Position numbers and translations under genes: made by a program
In this document: in pieces, positions 8,773 through 18,146 of the stretch
Position numbering within the stretch: the first letter of the stretch is position 1
Layout: each line of letters opens with the position of its first letter
Notes under the pieces: generated by a model
Told to the model about the DNA's origin: nothing
Databases searched by the model: none
The model's input: the letters and a program-made list of their open reading frames with translations, nothing else
Origin: Arthrobacter sp. Soil782
GTDB taxonomy: Bacteria > Actinomycetota > Actinomycetes > Actinomycetales > Micrococcaceae
Direction: 5' to 3'
NCBI RefSeq assembly: GCF_001428435.1
Contig: NZ_LMSO01000001.1
Span: 248,001 to 312,000, forward strand
Length of the DNA stretch: 64,000 nt

Positions 8773-9578
8773 ACGGCGATCGGCGCCTTGATGGTCGGGT
8801 GGTGCTGGTAGTTCTCCACCGTGAAATCCTCAAGCTCATAGTCGAAGATGCTCTCGGGCTTCCGGTTCAGGCGCAGTGCGGGGTAGGGGTAGGGCTCGCG
8901 GGAGAGCTGTTCGGCAACCTGCTCAACATGGCTGTCGTAGATGTGGACATCGCCGCCGGTCCAGACGAACTCGCCGGGCTCAAGGCCCACCTGCTGCGCC
9001 ACCATGAGGGTGAGCAGCGCGTAGGACGCAATGTTGAACGGTACGCCGAGGAAGGTGTCCGCGGAGCGCTGATAGAGCTGGCAGGAAAGCTTGCCGTCCG
9101 CCACGTAGAACTGGAAGAAGGCGTGGCAGGGAGGCAGTGCCATGCTCTCGATATCCGCAACATTCCAGGCCGAGACGATGTGCCGCCGGGAATCAGGGTT
9201 GGTCTTCAACCCATCGATGAGGCGTTCAATCTGGTCGATATGGCTGCCGTCGGGCGTGGGCCACGAACGCCACTGGACGCCGTAGACGGGGCCAAGTTCG
9301 CCGTCCTCATCAGCCCATTCGTTCCAGATCCGCACCCCGCGTTCCTGAAGCCAGGACACGTTCGAGTCGCCGCGAAGGAACCAGAGCAACTCCAGGGCCA
9401 CTGACTTGAAGTGCACCCGCTTCGTGGTGATGAGCGGAAAGGACTCCGCGAGGTCGAACCTCAGCTGCCGCCCGAAAACGCTGCGCGTTCCCGTGCCGGT
9501 CCGGTCCGATTTCGGGGTCCCGTTAGCCAGGACGTCGCGGAGCAGGTCTTCGTAGGGTGTGGGAACCGGAGTAGTCAC
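8769..9578 (-). CDS. thyA: Thymidylate synthase
   Basis: A 269-residue classical ThyA making dTMP from dUMP and methylene-tetrahydrofolate. The catalytic cysteine is Cys151 in [21 protein letters not shown] and [16 protein letters not shown] supply dUMP and folate contacts. The GTG at 9578 is chosen because the first family-like residues (TPYEDLL) follow at once and a TAGACT box lies 7 bases upstream. A longer open frame to 9842 runs into mutT1 and is rejected. It heads a thyA-folA operon. Confidence 0.95.
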   Translation of the reverse strand: MTTPVPTPYEDLLRDVLANGTPKSDRTGTGTRSVFGRQLRFDLAESFPLITTKRVHFKSVALELLWFLRGDSNVSWLQERGVRIWNEWADEDGELGPVYGVQWRSWPTPDGSHIDQIERLIDGLKTNPDSRRHIVSAWNVADIESMALPPCHAFFQFYVADGKLSCQLYQRSADTFLGVPFNIASYALLTLMVAQQVGLEPGEFVWTGGDVHIYDSHVEQVAEQLSREPYPYPALRLNRKPESIFDYELEDFTVENYQHHPTIKAPIAV

Positions 9579-9585
9579 GGCATTT

Positions 9586-9591
9586 AGTCTA
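9586..9591 (-). promoter_or_regulatory. thyA -10 box, leaderless type
   Basis: The minus strand reads TAGACT, ending 7 bases before the thyA GTG, and no ribosome-binding sequence intervenes. This geometry predicts a leaderless mRNA, which is common in actinobacteria. The -35 region is weak (TTCCGG-like, 18 bases further up). Confidence 0.55.
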
Positions 9592-9615
9592 AGACCGGAT
9601 CCCACACGGCCGGAA

Positions 9616-10581
9616 TCAGTCGTCGTAGGCACGGAACTGTTCGACGGAGACAACCTTGCCAGCCTTCCTGCAATTGACCTGGCAGATGATCGCCTCACCC
9701 GGAGCCAGATACGGATCCGACGCCGGCAGCAGCTCGCCCAGGTGGGACGGCATGTGCCCACGGAGTACGTCGAACAGCAGCGGCAGCACCGGGCGGTGGC
9801 TGCACACAGCCACCGGAACGCGCCGGTCGAACAGCTTCTCAACGGTGTTGCTGGCCCGTCCAGGCTTGCGGGCGGCGTCGCGTTCCGTAATGGCGTCCAC
9901 GAGTTTCAGTTTCGCGTCGGAACGCTTCACATACGGCATGATGGTCTGCACGCAGCGGTCCCACGGGCTGCTGACGATGCGCTCGGGGGACCAGGCCTCC
10001 AGCAGTCGGCTGACGGCCTGTGCCTGCCGCCGCCCGGACGCGGCCAGCGGTCGCTCGCCCTCTGCGCGGGTCCACGAGGACCGCGGCTTGGCCTTCGCAT
10101 GGCGGACGATGATCAGCGGCCAGGTGGCCAGACGGTCCTCGGCAAACGCTTCAACCAGGGCGTTCAGCGGCTCTCTGTCCGAGGGGTTGCTGAGCAGCTC
10201 GGCGGCGCGTTCGGGAGAGCACCACAGGAAGTCGTCCACCTCCTTGCCATCCGGTTGGGGGGCGGCGGCGTCAACTTTCGCTGCCCAGTAATGCACCACC
10301 TTCAGCCCGGACGCCACCGGGTACTCGATGGTCGGCAAAGGGATGCCGAGCTGCACCGTAATGCCGATTTCCTCACGGACCTCGCGTACGGCGCACTCGG
10401 GTGTGGTCTCACCCGCGTCGATCTTGCCCTTCGGCCAGGACCAATCGTCATAGCGGGGACGATGGATGAGAAGGACTTCCAGCGCACCCGAGCGCTTGCG
10501 CCAGCACAGTGCACCGGCAGCGACGACGGCGGCGCCCTTCTTGCTCTGCCTGCTCTCTACCGCTGTGTCCGGCTGCGTCAT
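9616..10581 (-). CDS. mutT1: Nudix hydrolase / histidine phosphatase, MutT1-like
   Basis: A 321-residue two-domain protein. The Nudix box GX5EX7REVXEEXGI is complete at residues 52-74. The second half begins with the phosphatase motif IIVRHAKAK, near residue 180, and has a later SHRPVLP histidine. This fusion is the mycobacterial MutT1 layout, which cleans 8-oxo-GTP/dGTP and diadenosine polyphosphates. The ATG shares one base with the ppk stop (TGATG), so translation is coupled to polyphosphate kinase, a neighbour in many actinobacteria. Confidence 0.85.
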   Translation of the reverse strand: MTQPDTAVESRQSKKGAAVVAAGALCWRKRSGALEVLLIHRPRYDDWSWPKGKIDAGETTPECAVREVREEIGITVQLGIPLPTIEYPVASGLKVVHYWAAKVDAAAPQPDGKEVDDFLWCSPERAAELLSNPSDREPLNALVEAFAEDRLATWPLIIVRHAKAKPRSSWTRAEGERPLAASGRRQAQAVSRLLEAWSPERIVSSPWDRCVQTIMPYVKRSDAKLKLVDAITERDAARKPGRASNTVEKLFDRRVPVAVCSHRPVLPLLFDVLRGHMPSHLGELLPASDPYLAPGEAIICQVNCRKAGKVVSVEQFRAYDD

Positions 10582-12806
10582 CACTGGCGGGCGGGCCGCA
10601 GACGGCTGCGGGAACGGGAGGCCAATAACCACGACTGCACGTCGCTCAGGGGATTGCCGTCGTCGTCCTTGTGGTGGCGGATCCACTCTCCGTCGCTGTC
10701 CAGGTGCCAGCTTGCCGTGCCGCTGTCGAGGTACCGGTCCATCAGTGACAGCAGGTAGGTGATGTGTTCGGGTGAGGATAGCTGGACCAGCGCCTCGACC
10801 CGGCGGTCGAGGTTGCGGTGCATCATGTCAGCTGAACCAATGAATACCGCCGGATCTCCTGCGTTCGCGAATGCGAAGACACGTGAGTGCTCCAGGAACC
10901 TGCCGAGAACAGACCGGACGGTGATGTTCTCGCTGAGGCCCGGAACGCCGGGACGCACAGAGCAGATGCCGCGCACTATCACGTCCACCCGAACTCCGGC
11001 CTGCGAGGCCCGGTACAGGGAGTCGATCAGTGACTCGTCAACGATCGAGTTCACCTTGATGATGACGCGGGCTTCGAGGCCGGCCTGACTGTTGGCGATC
11101 TCCTGCTCGATGCGTTCGATCAGACCGGAGCGGACCGAGCGCGGCGCTACGAGAAGCCGTTTGAAGGTCGACTTCGGAGCGTAGCCGGAGAGCTGGTTGA
11201 ACAGCCGTGAGAGGTCCTCGCCCACTTGGTGGTTGGCGGTGAGCAGCCCGAGGTCCTCGTAGTAGCGGGCAGTGCGCGGGTGGTAGTTGCCGGTGCCGAT
11301 GTGGCAGTAGCGGCGGAGTCCGTCGATTTCCTGGCGTACCACGAGGGAGAGCTTGCAGTGGGTTTTCAGGCCCACAATGCCATACACGACATGCACGCCT
11401 GCCTGTTCCAGCTTCCGCGCCCAGGAGATGTTCGCCTGCTCGTCGAAGCGGGCCTTGATCTCCACCAGCGCGAGCACCTGCTTACCCGCCTCGGCCGCAT
11501 CAATCAGCGCATCGACAATGGGGGAGTCACCGGAGGTCCGGTACAGCGTCTGCTTGATCGCCTGGACCTTCGGGTCCACCGCGGCCTGTTCGAGAAAAGC
11601 CTGCACCGAAGTGGAGAAGGAATCATACGGGTGGTGCAGGAGGATGTCCCGGCGCCGCATCGCTGCGAACACATTCGCGGCCTTCGAGGTTTCACTCTCA
11701 TTGAGGTCCCGGCTGGTGTGCGCCACGTGCTTCGGATAGTGGAGGTCGCCGCGGTCAATACGGGCGATGACGCTGAGGCCCCTCAGGTCCAGGGGAGCGG
11801 GCAGGTCATAGACCTCCGCATCCTCAACACCAAGCTCGCGGGATAGCAGCGCGCGGATGCTGGGGTTGATGTCTGTGGTGACCTCAAGCCGGACAGGCGG
11901 GCCGAACCGGCGCCGTAGCAGCTCCTTCTCGAGCGCCTGCAGCAGGTTCTCGGCGTCATCCTCCTCAACCTCGAGGTCTTCATTGCGGGTAACGCGGAAG
12001 GTGTGGTGCTCGAGGACCTCCATGCCGGGAAACAGCTGGTCCAGATGGACCGCAATGACCTCCTCCAGCGGAATGAAACGGGCGGTCCGGCCGGCCACGT
12101 TCCCCGCGCGCGGCCCGTCAACGGAGATCAGCCGCGGCAGCTGGTCGGGTACCTTCACGCGAGCGAAGAGTTCCTTGTCGCTCACCGGATTACGCACGAC
12201 GACGGCGAGGTTCAGAGAGAGCCCGGAAATGTACGGGAACGGGTGCGCCGGATCGACAGCGAGCGGCGTCAGGATGGGGAAGACCTTCTCAGCGAACAGC
12301 TTGTTCAGATCCTGCCGTGCAACTTCATCCAGCTCATCCCACGTGGTGAGGTGGATGTTCTCTCCGGTGAGTGCGGGCCGGATGTGCTCGGCGAAGATGG
12401 CGGCATGGCGGCGCTGAAGCGCGAGGCCGTCGGCCATGATCGTCTCGAGCTGCTCAATGGGGCTGAGGCCGGCGGCGGACGGGACGGCCAGCCCGGTGGC
12501 GATCCGGCGCTTCAGGCCGGCCACGCGGACCATGAAGAACTCGTCCAGGTTGGAGGCGAAGATGGACAGGAAGTTGACGCGTTCCAGCAGCGCCAGGTCC
12601 GGGTCTTCGGCGAGGTCCAGTACTCGGGCGTTGAAGTGCAGCCAGCTCAGCTCGCGGTCCAGGAAGCGGTCGGCGGATATATCGCCTGCCGGCAGCAGGC
12701 TCGGGGCGAACTCCGGGATGTCGATGCGGTCCTGGGTGGCCCGGGCGGGAGCTACTTCGGATGATCCGTACCGTGCCGGTACCCGGGCGGCGGTTTCGGC
12801 TTCCAT
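10581..12806 (-). CDS. ppk: Polyphosphate kinase 1
   Basis: A 741-residue PPK1 that polymerises the gamma-phosphate of ATP into polyphosphate. The N-domain signature [14 protein letters not shown] lies near residues 46-59. The first PLD-like domain contains [13 protein letters not shown] with the phosphorylated histidine. The second has [18 protein letters not shown] near the C-terminus. The N-terminal 45 residues are an unconserved extension. It lies downstream of mshD and upstream of mutT1 on the same strand. Confidence 0.95.
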   Translation of the reverse strand: MEAETAARVPARYGSSEVAPARATQDRIDIPEFAPSLLPAGDISADRFLDRELSWLHFNARVLDLAEDPDLALLERVNFLSIFASNLDEFFMVRVAGLKRRIATGLAVPSAAGLSPIEQLETIMADGLALQRRHAAIFAEHIRPALTGENIHLTTWDELDEVARQDLNKLFAEKVFPILTPLAVDPAHPFPYISGLSLNLAVVVRNPVSDKELFARVKVPDQLPRLISVDGPRAGNVAGRTARFIPLEEVIAVHLDQLFPGMEVLEHHTFRVTRNEDLEVEEDDAENLLQALEKELLRRRFGPPVRLEVTTDINPSIRALLSRELGVEDAEVYDLPAPLDLRGLSVIARIDRGDLHYPKHVAHTSRDLNESETSKAANVFAAMRRRDILLHHPYDSFSTSVQAFLEQAAVDPKVQAIKQTLYRTSGDSPIVDALIDAAEAGKQVLALVEIKARFDEQANISWARKLEQAGVHVVYGIVGLKTHCKLSLVVRQEIDGLRRYCHIGTGNYHPRTARYYEDLGLLTANHQVGEDLSRLFNQLSGYAPKSTFKRLLVAPRSVRSGLIERIEQEIANSQAGLEARVIIKVNSIVDESLIDSLYRASQAGVRVDVIVRGICSVRPGVPGLSENITVRSVLGRFLEHSRVFAFANAGDPAVFIGSADMMHRNLDRRVEALVQLSSPEHITYLLSLMDRYLDSGTASWHLDSDGEWIRHHKDDDGNPLSDVQSWLLASRSRSRLRPARQ

Positions 12807-12878
12807 AGTGTCTCCTTTGGTGGTTCCGGCGTGGGGCGCTGCCTGCCTTGGCAGGACAGGTGAAGGCCCTGCTCAACC

Positions 12879-13871
12879 TTACAAGTTGCCGGCTGTATTA
12901 CCTGGTGCGTACATGACGTCAACGTCCCACCGGGTGAAGCCCAGCGAACGGTACAGCGCGACGGCGGCCGTATTGTCCGCATCGACGTACAGCATGATGG
13001 CCTGCAGCCCGAGCGAGTGCAGGTGTTCAATTCCGGCAATCGTCAAGGCCTTTCCGAGTCCCATGCCCTGCGCAGCGGGAGTCACTCCCACGACGTACAC
13101 CTCGCCGATGGCAGGGTGTTTGCCGCTGCGGGGGTGCACCTTGGTCCAGTGGAAACCGAGCAGCTCCCCGTCCGACTCCCGGACCGCAAGGATCAAACCC
13201 TGTGGATCGAACCAGTCCTCCGCCATCCGCGACTCCAGGTCCTCACGGGTCATGGCGCCCTGTTCAGGATGGTGTGCAAAGGCGGCAGCATTCGCTTCAA
13301 GCCAGGCCTGCTCATCCTTGCCCGGTTCGAAGGTGCGCAGGCGCACTCCGTCAGGCACCACGGCGTCGGGCACTGTCGCTTCGAGTGCGGCGCGCGTCTG
13401 CCGCATCCGCCACAGTTCACGGACCGGGATGAACCCGGCTTTGCCGGCGAGTTCGACGGCGGCCGCATGATTCCCGTGCGACCACACCCGCAGGTCCGGC
13501 AACCGGCGGTCCTGCAGCACGCGCACCAGGCTGCTGCCAACGCCCTGGTTGCGGTAGGTGGGCCGGACCACGAGCTCAAGCACGCCGGGTTGGCTTTCGC
13601 CACGTGGAAGGCTGACGACGGCGACGCCGGCCAGCTCCTCACCCGCCTCGCCGATGCCGTTTCCGTCACTGGCATAAGTTGCAAACACCAGCAGGGAATC
13701 CGGATGTCCTGAGGAGGTACGCAGGTTGACCAGCGTCTGTTCGGACAGCGGAGGGTTGCCGTCCGCGTCTTCCGCAGCACGGGCGAGGCCGAGGATGTCC
13801 TGCAGGACCTCAGCGCGTGGGACACCGCCGATGGTGCGGATGGGCCAGGTGGGTGCGTCAGCTGCAGTCAT
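12879..13871 (-). CDS. mshD: Mycothiol synthase (acetyl-CoA:Cys-GlcN-Ins acetyltransferase)
   Basis: A 330-residue tandem GNAT protein that finishes mycothiol synthesis, the redox thiol found in actinobacteria. The N-terminal GNAT half has RPTYRNQGVGSSL; the catalytic C-terminal half has the acetyl-CoA loop VTPAAQGMGLGKALT and ends with DADNTAAVALYRSLGF. ATG 13871 is chosen over an open frame to 14030 because TACGCT ends 6 bases before it, giving a leaderless start. A candidate small RNA is transcribed divergently from the same intergenic region. Confidence 0.9.
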   Translation of the reverse strand: MTAADAPTWPIRTIGGVPRAEVLQDILGLARAAEDADGNPPLSEQTLVNLRTSSGHPDSLLVFATYASDGNGIGEAGEELAGVAVVSLPRGESQPGVLELVVRPTYRNQGVGSSLVRVLQDRRLPDLRVWSHGNHAAAVELAGKAGFIPVRELWRMRQTRAALEATVPDAVVPDGVRLRTFEPGKDEQAWLEANAAAFAHHPEQGAMTREDLESRMAEDWFDPQGLILAVRESDGELLGFHWTKVHPRSGKHPAIGEVYVVGVTPAAQGMGLGKALTIAGIEHLHSLGLQAIMLYVDADNTAAVALYRSLGFTRWDVDVMYAPGNTAGNL

Positions 13872-13877
13872 CTGATT

Positions 13878-13883
13878 AGCGTA
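13878..13883 (-). promoter_or_regulatory. mshD -10 box, leaderless type
   Basis: The minus strand reads TACGCT, separated by 6 bases from the mshD ATG. No Shine-Dalgarno sequence fits between them. The -35 region is not convincing. Confidence 0.45.
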
Positions 13884-13912
13884 GCCGCGGGCACCACCAT
13901 TCCGGGAGGATT

Positions 13913-13942
13913 TTGGCGGCGTCGGGCGGCGTGGGGTAGGCT
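13913..13942 (+). promoter_or_regulatory. Promoter of a candidate small RNA
   Basis: TTGGCG at 13913-13918 and TAGGCT at 13937-13942 are separated by 18 bases, a good match to the actinobacterial housekeeping promoter. It points to the plus strand, where there is no protein gene, and into a stretch that ends in a terminator hairpin 120 bases later. Confidence 0.5.
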
Positions 13943-13948
13943 TTTCAA

Positions 13949-14068
13949 GCGTTCGAAAGAGTGCAACCGGGGGGATGCGCCAGTGGGGCGCCCTCGATAC
14001 GTTCGACCCGTATGTCCTCCACAAACACAAAGGCTCCTTCTCCGCAGCGCGGGAGGGAGCCTTTGTTT
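13949..14068 (+). ncRNA. Candidate intergenic small RNA between mshD and glnR
   Basis: About 120 bases lie between a plus-strand promoter and a strong hairpin. The middle holds a short hairpin, ATACG (13997-14001) against CGTAT (14009-14013). TGTCCTCCA (14013-14021), a C-rich stretch with the anti-Shine-Dalgarno core CCTCC, runs from its last base to just before the terminator, an arrangement typical of trans-acting small RNAs. These nine bases are exactly complementary to TGGAGGACA in the glnR leader (plus-strand positions 14792-14800). An ATG at 13975 opens a frame that runs through the terminator and looks non-coding. No known RNA family is recognised. Confidence 0.4.
14028..14068. terminator. 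Hairpin terminator shared by glnR and the candidate small RNA
   Basis: CAAAGGCTCC (14028-14037) pairs perfectly with GGAGCCTTTG (14056-14065). A T-rich tail follows on both strands, so it can end the plus-strand small RNA and the minus-strand glnR message. Confidence 0.75.
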
Positions 14069-14085
14069 ATGCCTGCCGGCTGACG

Positions 14086-14790
14086 TCATGCCTGCTGACT
14101 GACTGCCGAGTCACCGCTCTGGCGGCTGAGCGTGAACCGGTAGCCGACGTTCCGCACGGTGCCGATCAACTGCTCATGGTCCGGGCCCAGCTTGGCCCGC
14201 AGCCTTCGCACGTGCACGTCGACGGTCCGGGTGCCCCCGTAGTAGTCGTAGCCCCACACCTCATGCAGCAGCTGGTCACGGGTGAAAACCCGGCCGGGAT
14301 GCTGCGCGAGGTACTTCAGGAGCTCGAACTCCTTGTAGGTGAGGTTCATCGGCTCGCCGCCCACCCGCGCGGTATAGCTGGCCTCATCAATGACGACGCC
14401 GGAGGCATGGATCTCGCTCGATACCTCCTCGGCCGCGGTATGTGCCCGAGAAATGACAAGGCGCAGCCGCGCCTCTACCTCCGCCGGGCCGGCGGAGTCG
14501 AGGACGACGTCATCGGCCAGCCAGTTGGCGGCGACGGCCGCCATGCCGCCTTCGGTGAGAACCAGCATCAGCGGAGCACTGAGCCCTGTGGCGCGCAGCA
14601 GCTGCGTCAGTGAGCGGGCGCCCACCAGGTCCTTCCGCGCATCGATGATGACGACGTCGGACGGTTCAGTTTCGAGCAGCGCGGTGGGCTCGGCGGGAAG
14701 GATGTGCACCTTGTGGTTGAGGAGCTCGAGCGCCGGGAGGATCTCCACGGAGGAGCCGGGGCTGTTCGTCAGCATCAGGATGTGCGGCAT
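14086..14790 (-). CDS. glnR: OmpR-family nitrogen regulator GlnR
   Basis: A 234-residue response-regulator-like protein with an atypical receiver ([19 protein letters not shown] opens it; [10 protein letters not shown] holds the central Asp). Its winged-helix DNA-binding domain contains [20 protein letters not shown] and [16 protein letters not shown]. The sequence matches the GlnR pattern of Streptomyces and Mycobacterium, which activates glnA, amtB and other nitrogen genes without a paired kinase. GGAGG stands six bases before ATG 14790; the longer open frame is rejected. Its ribosome site is the complement of a candidate small RNA downstream. Confidence 0.9.
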   Translation of the reverse strand: MPHILMLTNSPGSSVEILPALELLNHKVHILPAEPTALLETEPSDVVIIDARKDLVGARSLTQLLRATGLSAPLMLVLTEGGMAAVAANWLADDVVLDSAGPAEVEARLRLVISRAHTAAEEVSSEIHASGVVIDEASYTARVGGEPMNLTYKEFELLKYLAQHPGRVFTRDQLLHEVWGYDYYGGTRTVDVHVRRLRAKLGPDHEQLIGTVRNVGYRFTLSRQSGDSAVSQQA

Positions 14791-15043
14791 GTGTCCTCCA
14801 GGGATTGGGACGCGCATCATCGGGCGGGCGCAGCGGTGACCGCGTGCCGAAAACAGCAGGACGTTCCGGCAGGCCGACAGCGGATTGCAGTCCAGTATAC
14901 CGGTGTGACCCGGGGCACCCCCGTAACATCGCGTCCGAAACGGCTGATCCCTCGCTACACCGCGGGAATGATCCCGCCGGGAAGGCCACGGACGGATTTG
15001 CCGCTTTCGACGCCTCACGCGTGGGTAGTGCAGTATTGCAGGG

Positions 15044-15787
15044 GTGAGAATGATGATGGCGGCACTGGTTGCGGCGGTAGCACTGATAGCTGTCGTCGGC
15101 GCTTCTTACGTGTCGCTGACGGTGAGCGCCGTCGCCGTCGTTGTTCTGATCCTCGTGGCCGCGATCGGGTGGCCGCATCTGCTGGGAGTCCCGGCGCGCA
15201 GGAGCCAATCCGCGGCCATCGCGCTGAGCGCCCTTGCGGCCACCGCCGCCGCCTACTTCTCCCCCTCGGGGGCAGCGCTGACCTGGCTCCCGGTTGCTGT
15301 GGCCCTCGGTGTCGGGGCAATCTTCCTCATTCAGCTCCTCCGGGGTACCGGCCAGAGTCACCGCCTCGAATCAACGCTCGGCGCGAGTTCCGGCGTGCTG
15401 CTCATCGCGCTGGGCGCCGGCTGGGTCGCTGCCGAGAACCTCGGAGTGAACGCGGGAAGCTCCGGTGTCACCCTCGTGACGGGAATCAGCGTCCTGATCG
15501 CAATCGCCACGGCGCTGCTGCCCTGGCCTGACCGCATGGTCGGGCCGCTCGGTGTTGTCCTCGCGGCGCTCGCCGGACCACTGTGCGCGCTGATCTTCAC
15601 GGATGTCGAGGGCCTTGCCGCCGCAATCATCGGCGCGGTGTGCGGCGCCGTCGTCATGGCCGGCCGGCGGCTCGTCATCAGCAGGGATACGCCGCTCAAT
15701 CCGGCGGCCGTGCTCGCCGTGGGAGTCGCTCCGATCCTGGGCATCGGCTCGCTCGCCTATTTCCTCGAGCGGCTCCTGCTGAGCTGA
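15044..15787 (+). CDS. Hypothetical polytopic membrane protein
   Basis: A 247-residue protein of about seven or eight hydrophobic segments separated by short loops, with a charged loop near residues 100-110. No domain is recognised. The GTG at 15044 is followed by in-frame ATGs at 15050, 15053 and 15056, so the start is uncertain. CAGTAT ends 7 bases before the GTG, which would allow a leaderless transcript. It is divergent from glnR across a 253-bp gap in which I see nothing else definite. Confidence 0.75.
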   Translation: MRMMMAALVAAVALIAVVGASYVSLTVSAVAVVVLILVAAIGWPHLLGVPARRSQSAAIALSALAATAAAYFSPSGAALTWLPVAVALGVGAIFLIQLLRGTGQSHRLESTLGASSGVLLIALGAGWVAAENLGVNAGSSGVTLVTGISVLIAIATALLPWPDRMVGPLGVVLAALAGPLCALIFTDVEGLAAAIIGAVCGAVVMAGRRLVISRDTPLNPAAVLAVGVAPILGIGSLAYFLERLLLS

Positions 15788-15841
15788 CGCGCGTGTCTCC
15801 CGGAACCGTCCAGAGTGGCGCACCCGGCGGAAACACGGCGT

Positions 15842-15847
15842 TAGGAT
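15842..15847 (+). promoter_or_regulatory. -10 box of a leaderless 37-residue gene
   Basis: TAGGAT is followed by six bases and then ATG 15854. There is no room for a separate ribosome-binding site, so a leaderless message is likely. Confidence 0.55.
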
Positions 15848-15853
15848 GGAAGC

Positions 15854-15967
15854 ATGTCAATTCTTGCGCTGGAAATCTTCTTCATCTCCCTGTTGGTGAT
15901 CGCGGGCCTCGGCATGGCCGGCTTCGCTGCACTCGTCGTCACGCGCCTGTACAAGGGCCAGAAGTAG
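15854..15967 (+). CDS. Small single-pass membrane protein, 37 residues
   Basis: The frame encodes 37 residues: a short N-terminus (MSILALEIFF), one long hydrophobic helix (about residues 5-30) and a basic tail RLYKGQK. The shape is that of a genuine small membrane protein with a cytoplasmic basic end. Support comes from a TAGGAT box six bases upstream and from a 13-bp gap to the nitrobindin-like gene. Function unknown; it could anchor or modulate a neighbouring membrane protein. Confidence 0.6.
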   Translation: MSILALEIFFISLLVIAGLGMAGFAALVVTRLYKGQK

Positions 15968-15980
15968 CGTTCGCTGATCC

Positions 15981-16580
15981 ATGTCGTTTGAGATACCGAC
16001 GGACCTGACTCCCGAGCTCGTTCCGCTGTCCTGGCTTCTGGGAACGTGGGAGGGCTCCGGCAGGCTGGGCGAGGGCACCGCTGATTCCGAGCACTTCTTC
16101 CAGCGTGCCGTGTTCACCCAGCACGGGCTGCCCTACGTGCAGTACACCGCTGAGAGCTGGCTGACGGATGAAGAGGGCAATACCCTTCGTCCGCTGTCGG
16201 TGGAGACCGGCTTCTGGGCGTTGGACCGCAAACTGAACGATGCCGACGTCGGGCCCGGCCTGTCGCCGGCGGACATCGTGCCTGCCCTGAAGAGCGCTGA
16301 CGAGGTCGAGCAGTTCCGTAATGATGCGGGCGGGTTCGACATCACGGCCACAATCGTCCACCCGGGCGGTATCGCAGAGCTGTACTACGGCAGCATCAAG
16401 GGCCCGCAGATCCAGCTCTCCACGGACCTCGTGATGCGCGGCCAGCACTCCAAGGACTATTCGGCGGCCACGCGGCTGTTGGGCCTGGTCAACGGAGATC
16501 TGTACTGGCGTTGGGACATCGCGGCAGACGGCAGCTCACTGGAGCCGCATGCCTCCGCGATCCTCAGGAAGTCGCCCTGA
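15981..16580 (+). CDS. FABP-like / nitrobindin-type heme-binding protein
   Basis: A 199-residue beta-barrel protein. The family signature GTWEGSGRLG is at residues 21-30, after the conserved LxWLLG lead-in. Members of this nitrobindin/DUF1794 family bind heme and react with nitric oxide or peroxynitrite in some species. It starts 13 bp after the 37-residue membrane gene and precedes ygfZ, so one operon is possible. Confidence 0.8.
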   Translation: MSFEIPTDLTPELVPLSWLLGTWEGSGRLGEGTADSEHFFQRAVFTQHGLPYVQYTAESWLTDEEGNTLRPLSVETGFWALDRKLNDADVGPGLSPADIVPALKSADEVEQFRNDAGGFDITATIVHPGGIAELYYGSIKGPQIQLSTDLVMRGQHSKDYSAATRLLGLVNGDLYWRWDIAADGSSLEPHASAILRKSP

Positions 16581-16662
16581 GCGGCACTGCGGATTGTGTG
16601 AGTGCTCCGTTGGAATACCCCTTGTCGGAATACGCTTTGCAGCCTATGACGTTGCCAACGGT

Positions 16663-17748
16663 ATGACTTACTCAAGCCCGCTACTTTCCATGCCCGGCGC
16701 CGTGGCTGCCGGTGCACCCGATGAGGGGGTGGCAGCGCACTACGGTGACCCGCTCCGGGAACAGCGCGCCCTGGCCCGCGGCGAGGCCATTGTTGATCTT
16801 TCCCACCGCGGTGTCGTCACGGTCAGTGGCCCTGACCGCCTGAGCTGGCTCAATACTCTATCCTCCCAGCTCCTGCTCGACCTGGCACCGGGCGAGTCCA
16901 CCGAAACTCTCCTGCTCACCGTGCAGGGCCGGATCGAGTACAGCCCTCGCGTGGTCGACGACGGCGCCACCACCTGGCTGCTGACCGAAAGCTGGGAAGC
17001 CGCGCCGCTTGCTGCATGGCTTGACCGCATGAAGTTCATGCTTCGGGTAGAGATTGCGGACGTCACTGCCGACTGGGCCACACTCGGTTCAGTCCGGCCG
17101 GTAGAGCGGTTTGCTGACAACCTCACCTGGATTGACATCTGGCCGCACATCCGCACGGGCGGATACTCCTACAGTGTGGTCGGGGAGGAATCCCATCCCG
17201 GTACCGAGCGCCCCTGGCATGAGTACCTGATTCCGCGAACTGATCTCGCGGCAGCAGTGGAAGGGCTCACTCTGGCCGGCATGATGGCGTCGGAGGCACT
17301 GCGCATCGCCGCGTGGCGTCCGCGGCTGGGCGTCGAGACGGACGAACGCACCATCCCGCACGAGCTGGACCTCCTGCGCACGGCCGTCCACCTGTCGAAG
17401 GGCTGCTACAAGGGCCAGGAGACCGTCGCCCGCGTGCACAACCTCGGGCATCCGCCGCGGCGGCTTGTCTTCCTGCAGCTGGACGGAAGCCAGCACACCC
17501 TCCCGGAGCGCGGCAGCGCCGTCGTCATCGGGGGACGAACGGTGGGTACGCTCACCTCCGTCGGACAGCACTACGAGATGGGCGCGGTGGGCCTCGCGGT
17601 CATCAAGCGCAGCGTGGATGCGGGAGCCACCGTCGAGGTGGTCGACGGCGAGGAGCACTACGCCGCCACACAGGAACTGATCGTTGCCACGGACGCCGGC
17701 CAGGTTGTCGGCCGTCCCACCGGACTGCTGAAAGGCGGCAGAGGATGA
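16663..17748 (+). CDS. ygfZ: YgfZ/GcvT-type folate-binding protein
   Basis: A 361-residue protein of the YgfZ (IBA57-like) family, which uses folate to help assemble or repair Fe-S clusters. The signature KGCYKGQETVARVHNLG is intact, with its cysteine. ATG 16663 is chosen because the family-like sequence begins soon after it; the frame is open upstream into the nitrobindin gene. A TATGAC box lies 12 bases upstream. Its stop overlaps the ankyrin gene start by 4 bp. Confidence 0.85.
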   Translation: MTYSSPLLSMPGAVAAGAPDEGVAAHYGDPLREQRALARGEAIVDLSHRGVVTVSGPDRLSWLNTLSSQLLLDLAPGESTETLLLTVQGRIEYSPRVVDDGATTWLLTESWEAAPLAAWLDRMKFMLRVEIADVTADWATLGSVRPVERFADNLTWIDIWPHIRTGGYSYSVVGEESHPGTERPWHEYLIPRTDLAAAVEGLTLAGMMASEALRIAAWRPRLGVETDERTIPHELDLLRTAVHLSKGCYKGQETVARVHNLGHPPRRLVFLQLDGSQHTLPERGSAVVIGGRTVGTLTSVGQHYEMGAVGLAVIKRSVDAGATVEVVDGEEHYAATQELIVATDAGQVVGRPTGLLKGGRG

Positions 17749-18146
17749 CCGAACAGGACGCCCCGGATCCTTCCGCTGACGCAGCCATTGCGCTTGCCCA
17801 CCGCCTCCTCGACGCAGCGCGCGAGGGCGACGGCGCAACCCTGCGGAAGTACCTCGACGCCGGAGTGCCGGCAACGCTGACCAACACCGCCGGGGACAGC
17901 CTCGTGATGCTCGCCGCCTACAACGGGCACGCGTCGGTGGTGGCGGACCTGCTTGCACGTGGAGCTGATGCCGAGGCTGCCAATGACCGCGGCCAGACCC
18001 CGCTGGCCGGTGCGGTCTTCAAGGGCTACGCCGATGTGGCGAAAGAGCTGCTCAGTGCAGGCGCCAGCCCGGACGCCGGAACGCCGTCGGCCCGCGACGC
18101 CGCAGCAATGTTCGGACGGGCGGACATGCTGGAGCTGTTCACCTAG
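17745..18146 (+). CDS. Ankyrin-repeat protein
   Basis: A 133-residue protein with three or four ankyrin repeats. Clear units are SLVMLAAYNGHASVVADLL and TPLAGAVFKGYADVAKELL, with short ends at both sides. There is no signal peptide. It is probably a small cytoplasmic interaction module. The ATGA overlap with ygfZ fixes the start and suggests coupled translation. Its 3' end overlaps the convergent GNAT gene by 4 bp. Confidence 0.85.
   Translation: MTEQDAPDPSADAAIALAHRLLDAAREGDGATLRKYLDAGVPATLTNTAGDSLVMLAAYNGHASVVADLLARGADAEAANDRGQTPLAGAVFKGYADVAKELLSAGASPDAGTPSARDAAAMFGRADMLELFT

Noticed and set aside
9579..9842. N-terminal extension of thyA
   Set aside because: The added residues are antisense to mutT1, do not resemble ThyA, and a good -10 box lies just before GTG 9578.
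13975..14613. 212-codon plus-strand frame starting inside the candidate small RNA
   Set aside because: It runs through a terminator hairpin and antisense across most of glnR, so it is not a protein gene.
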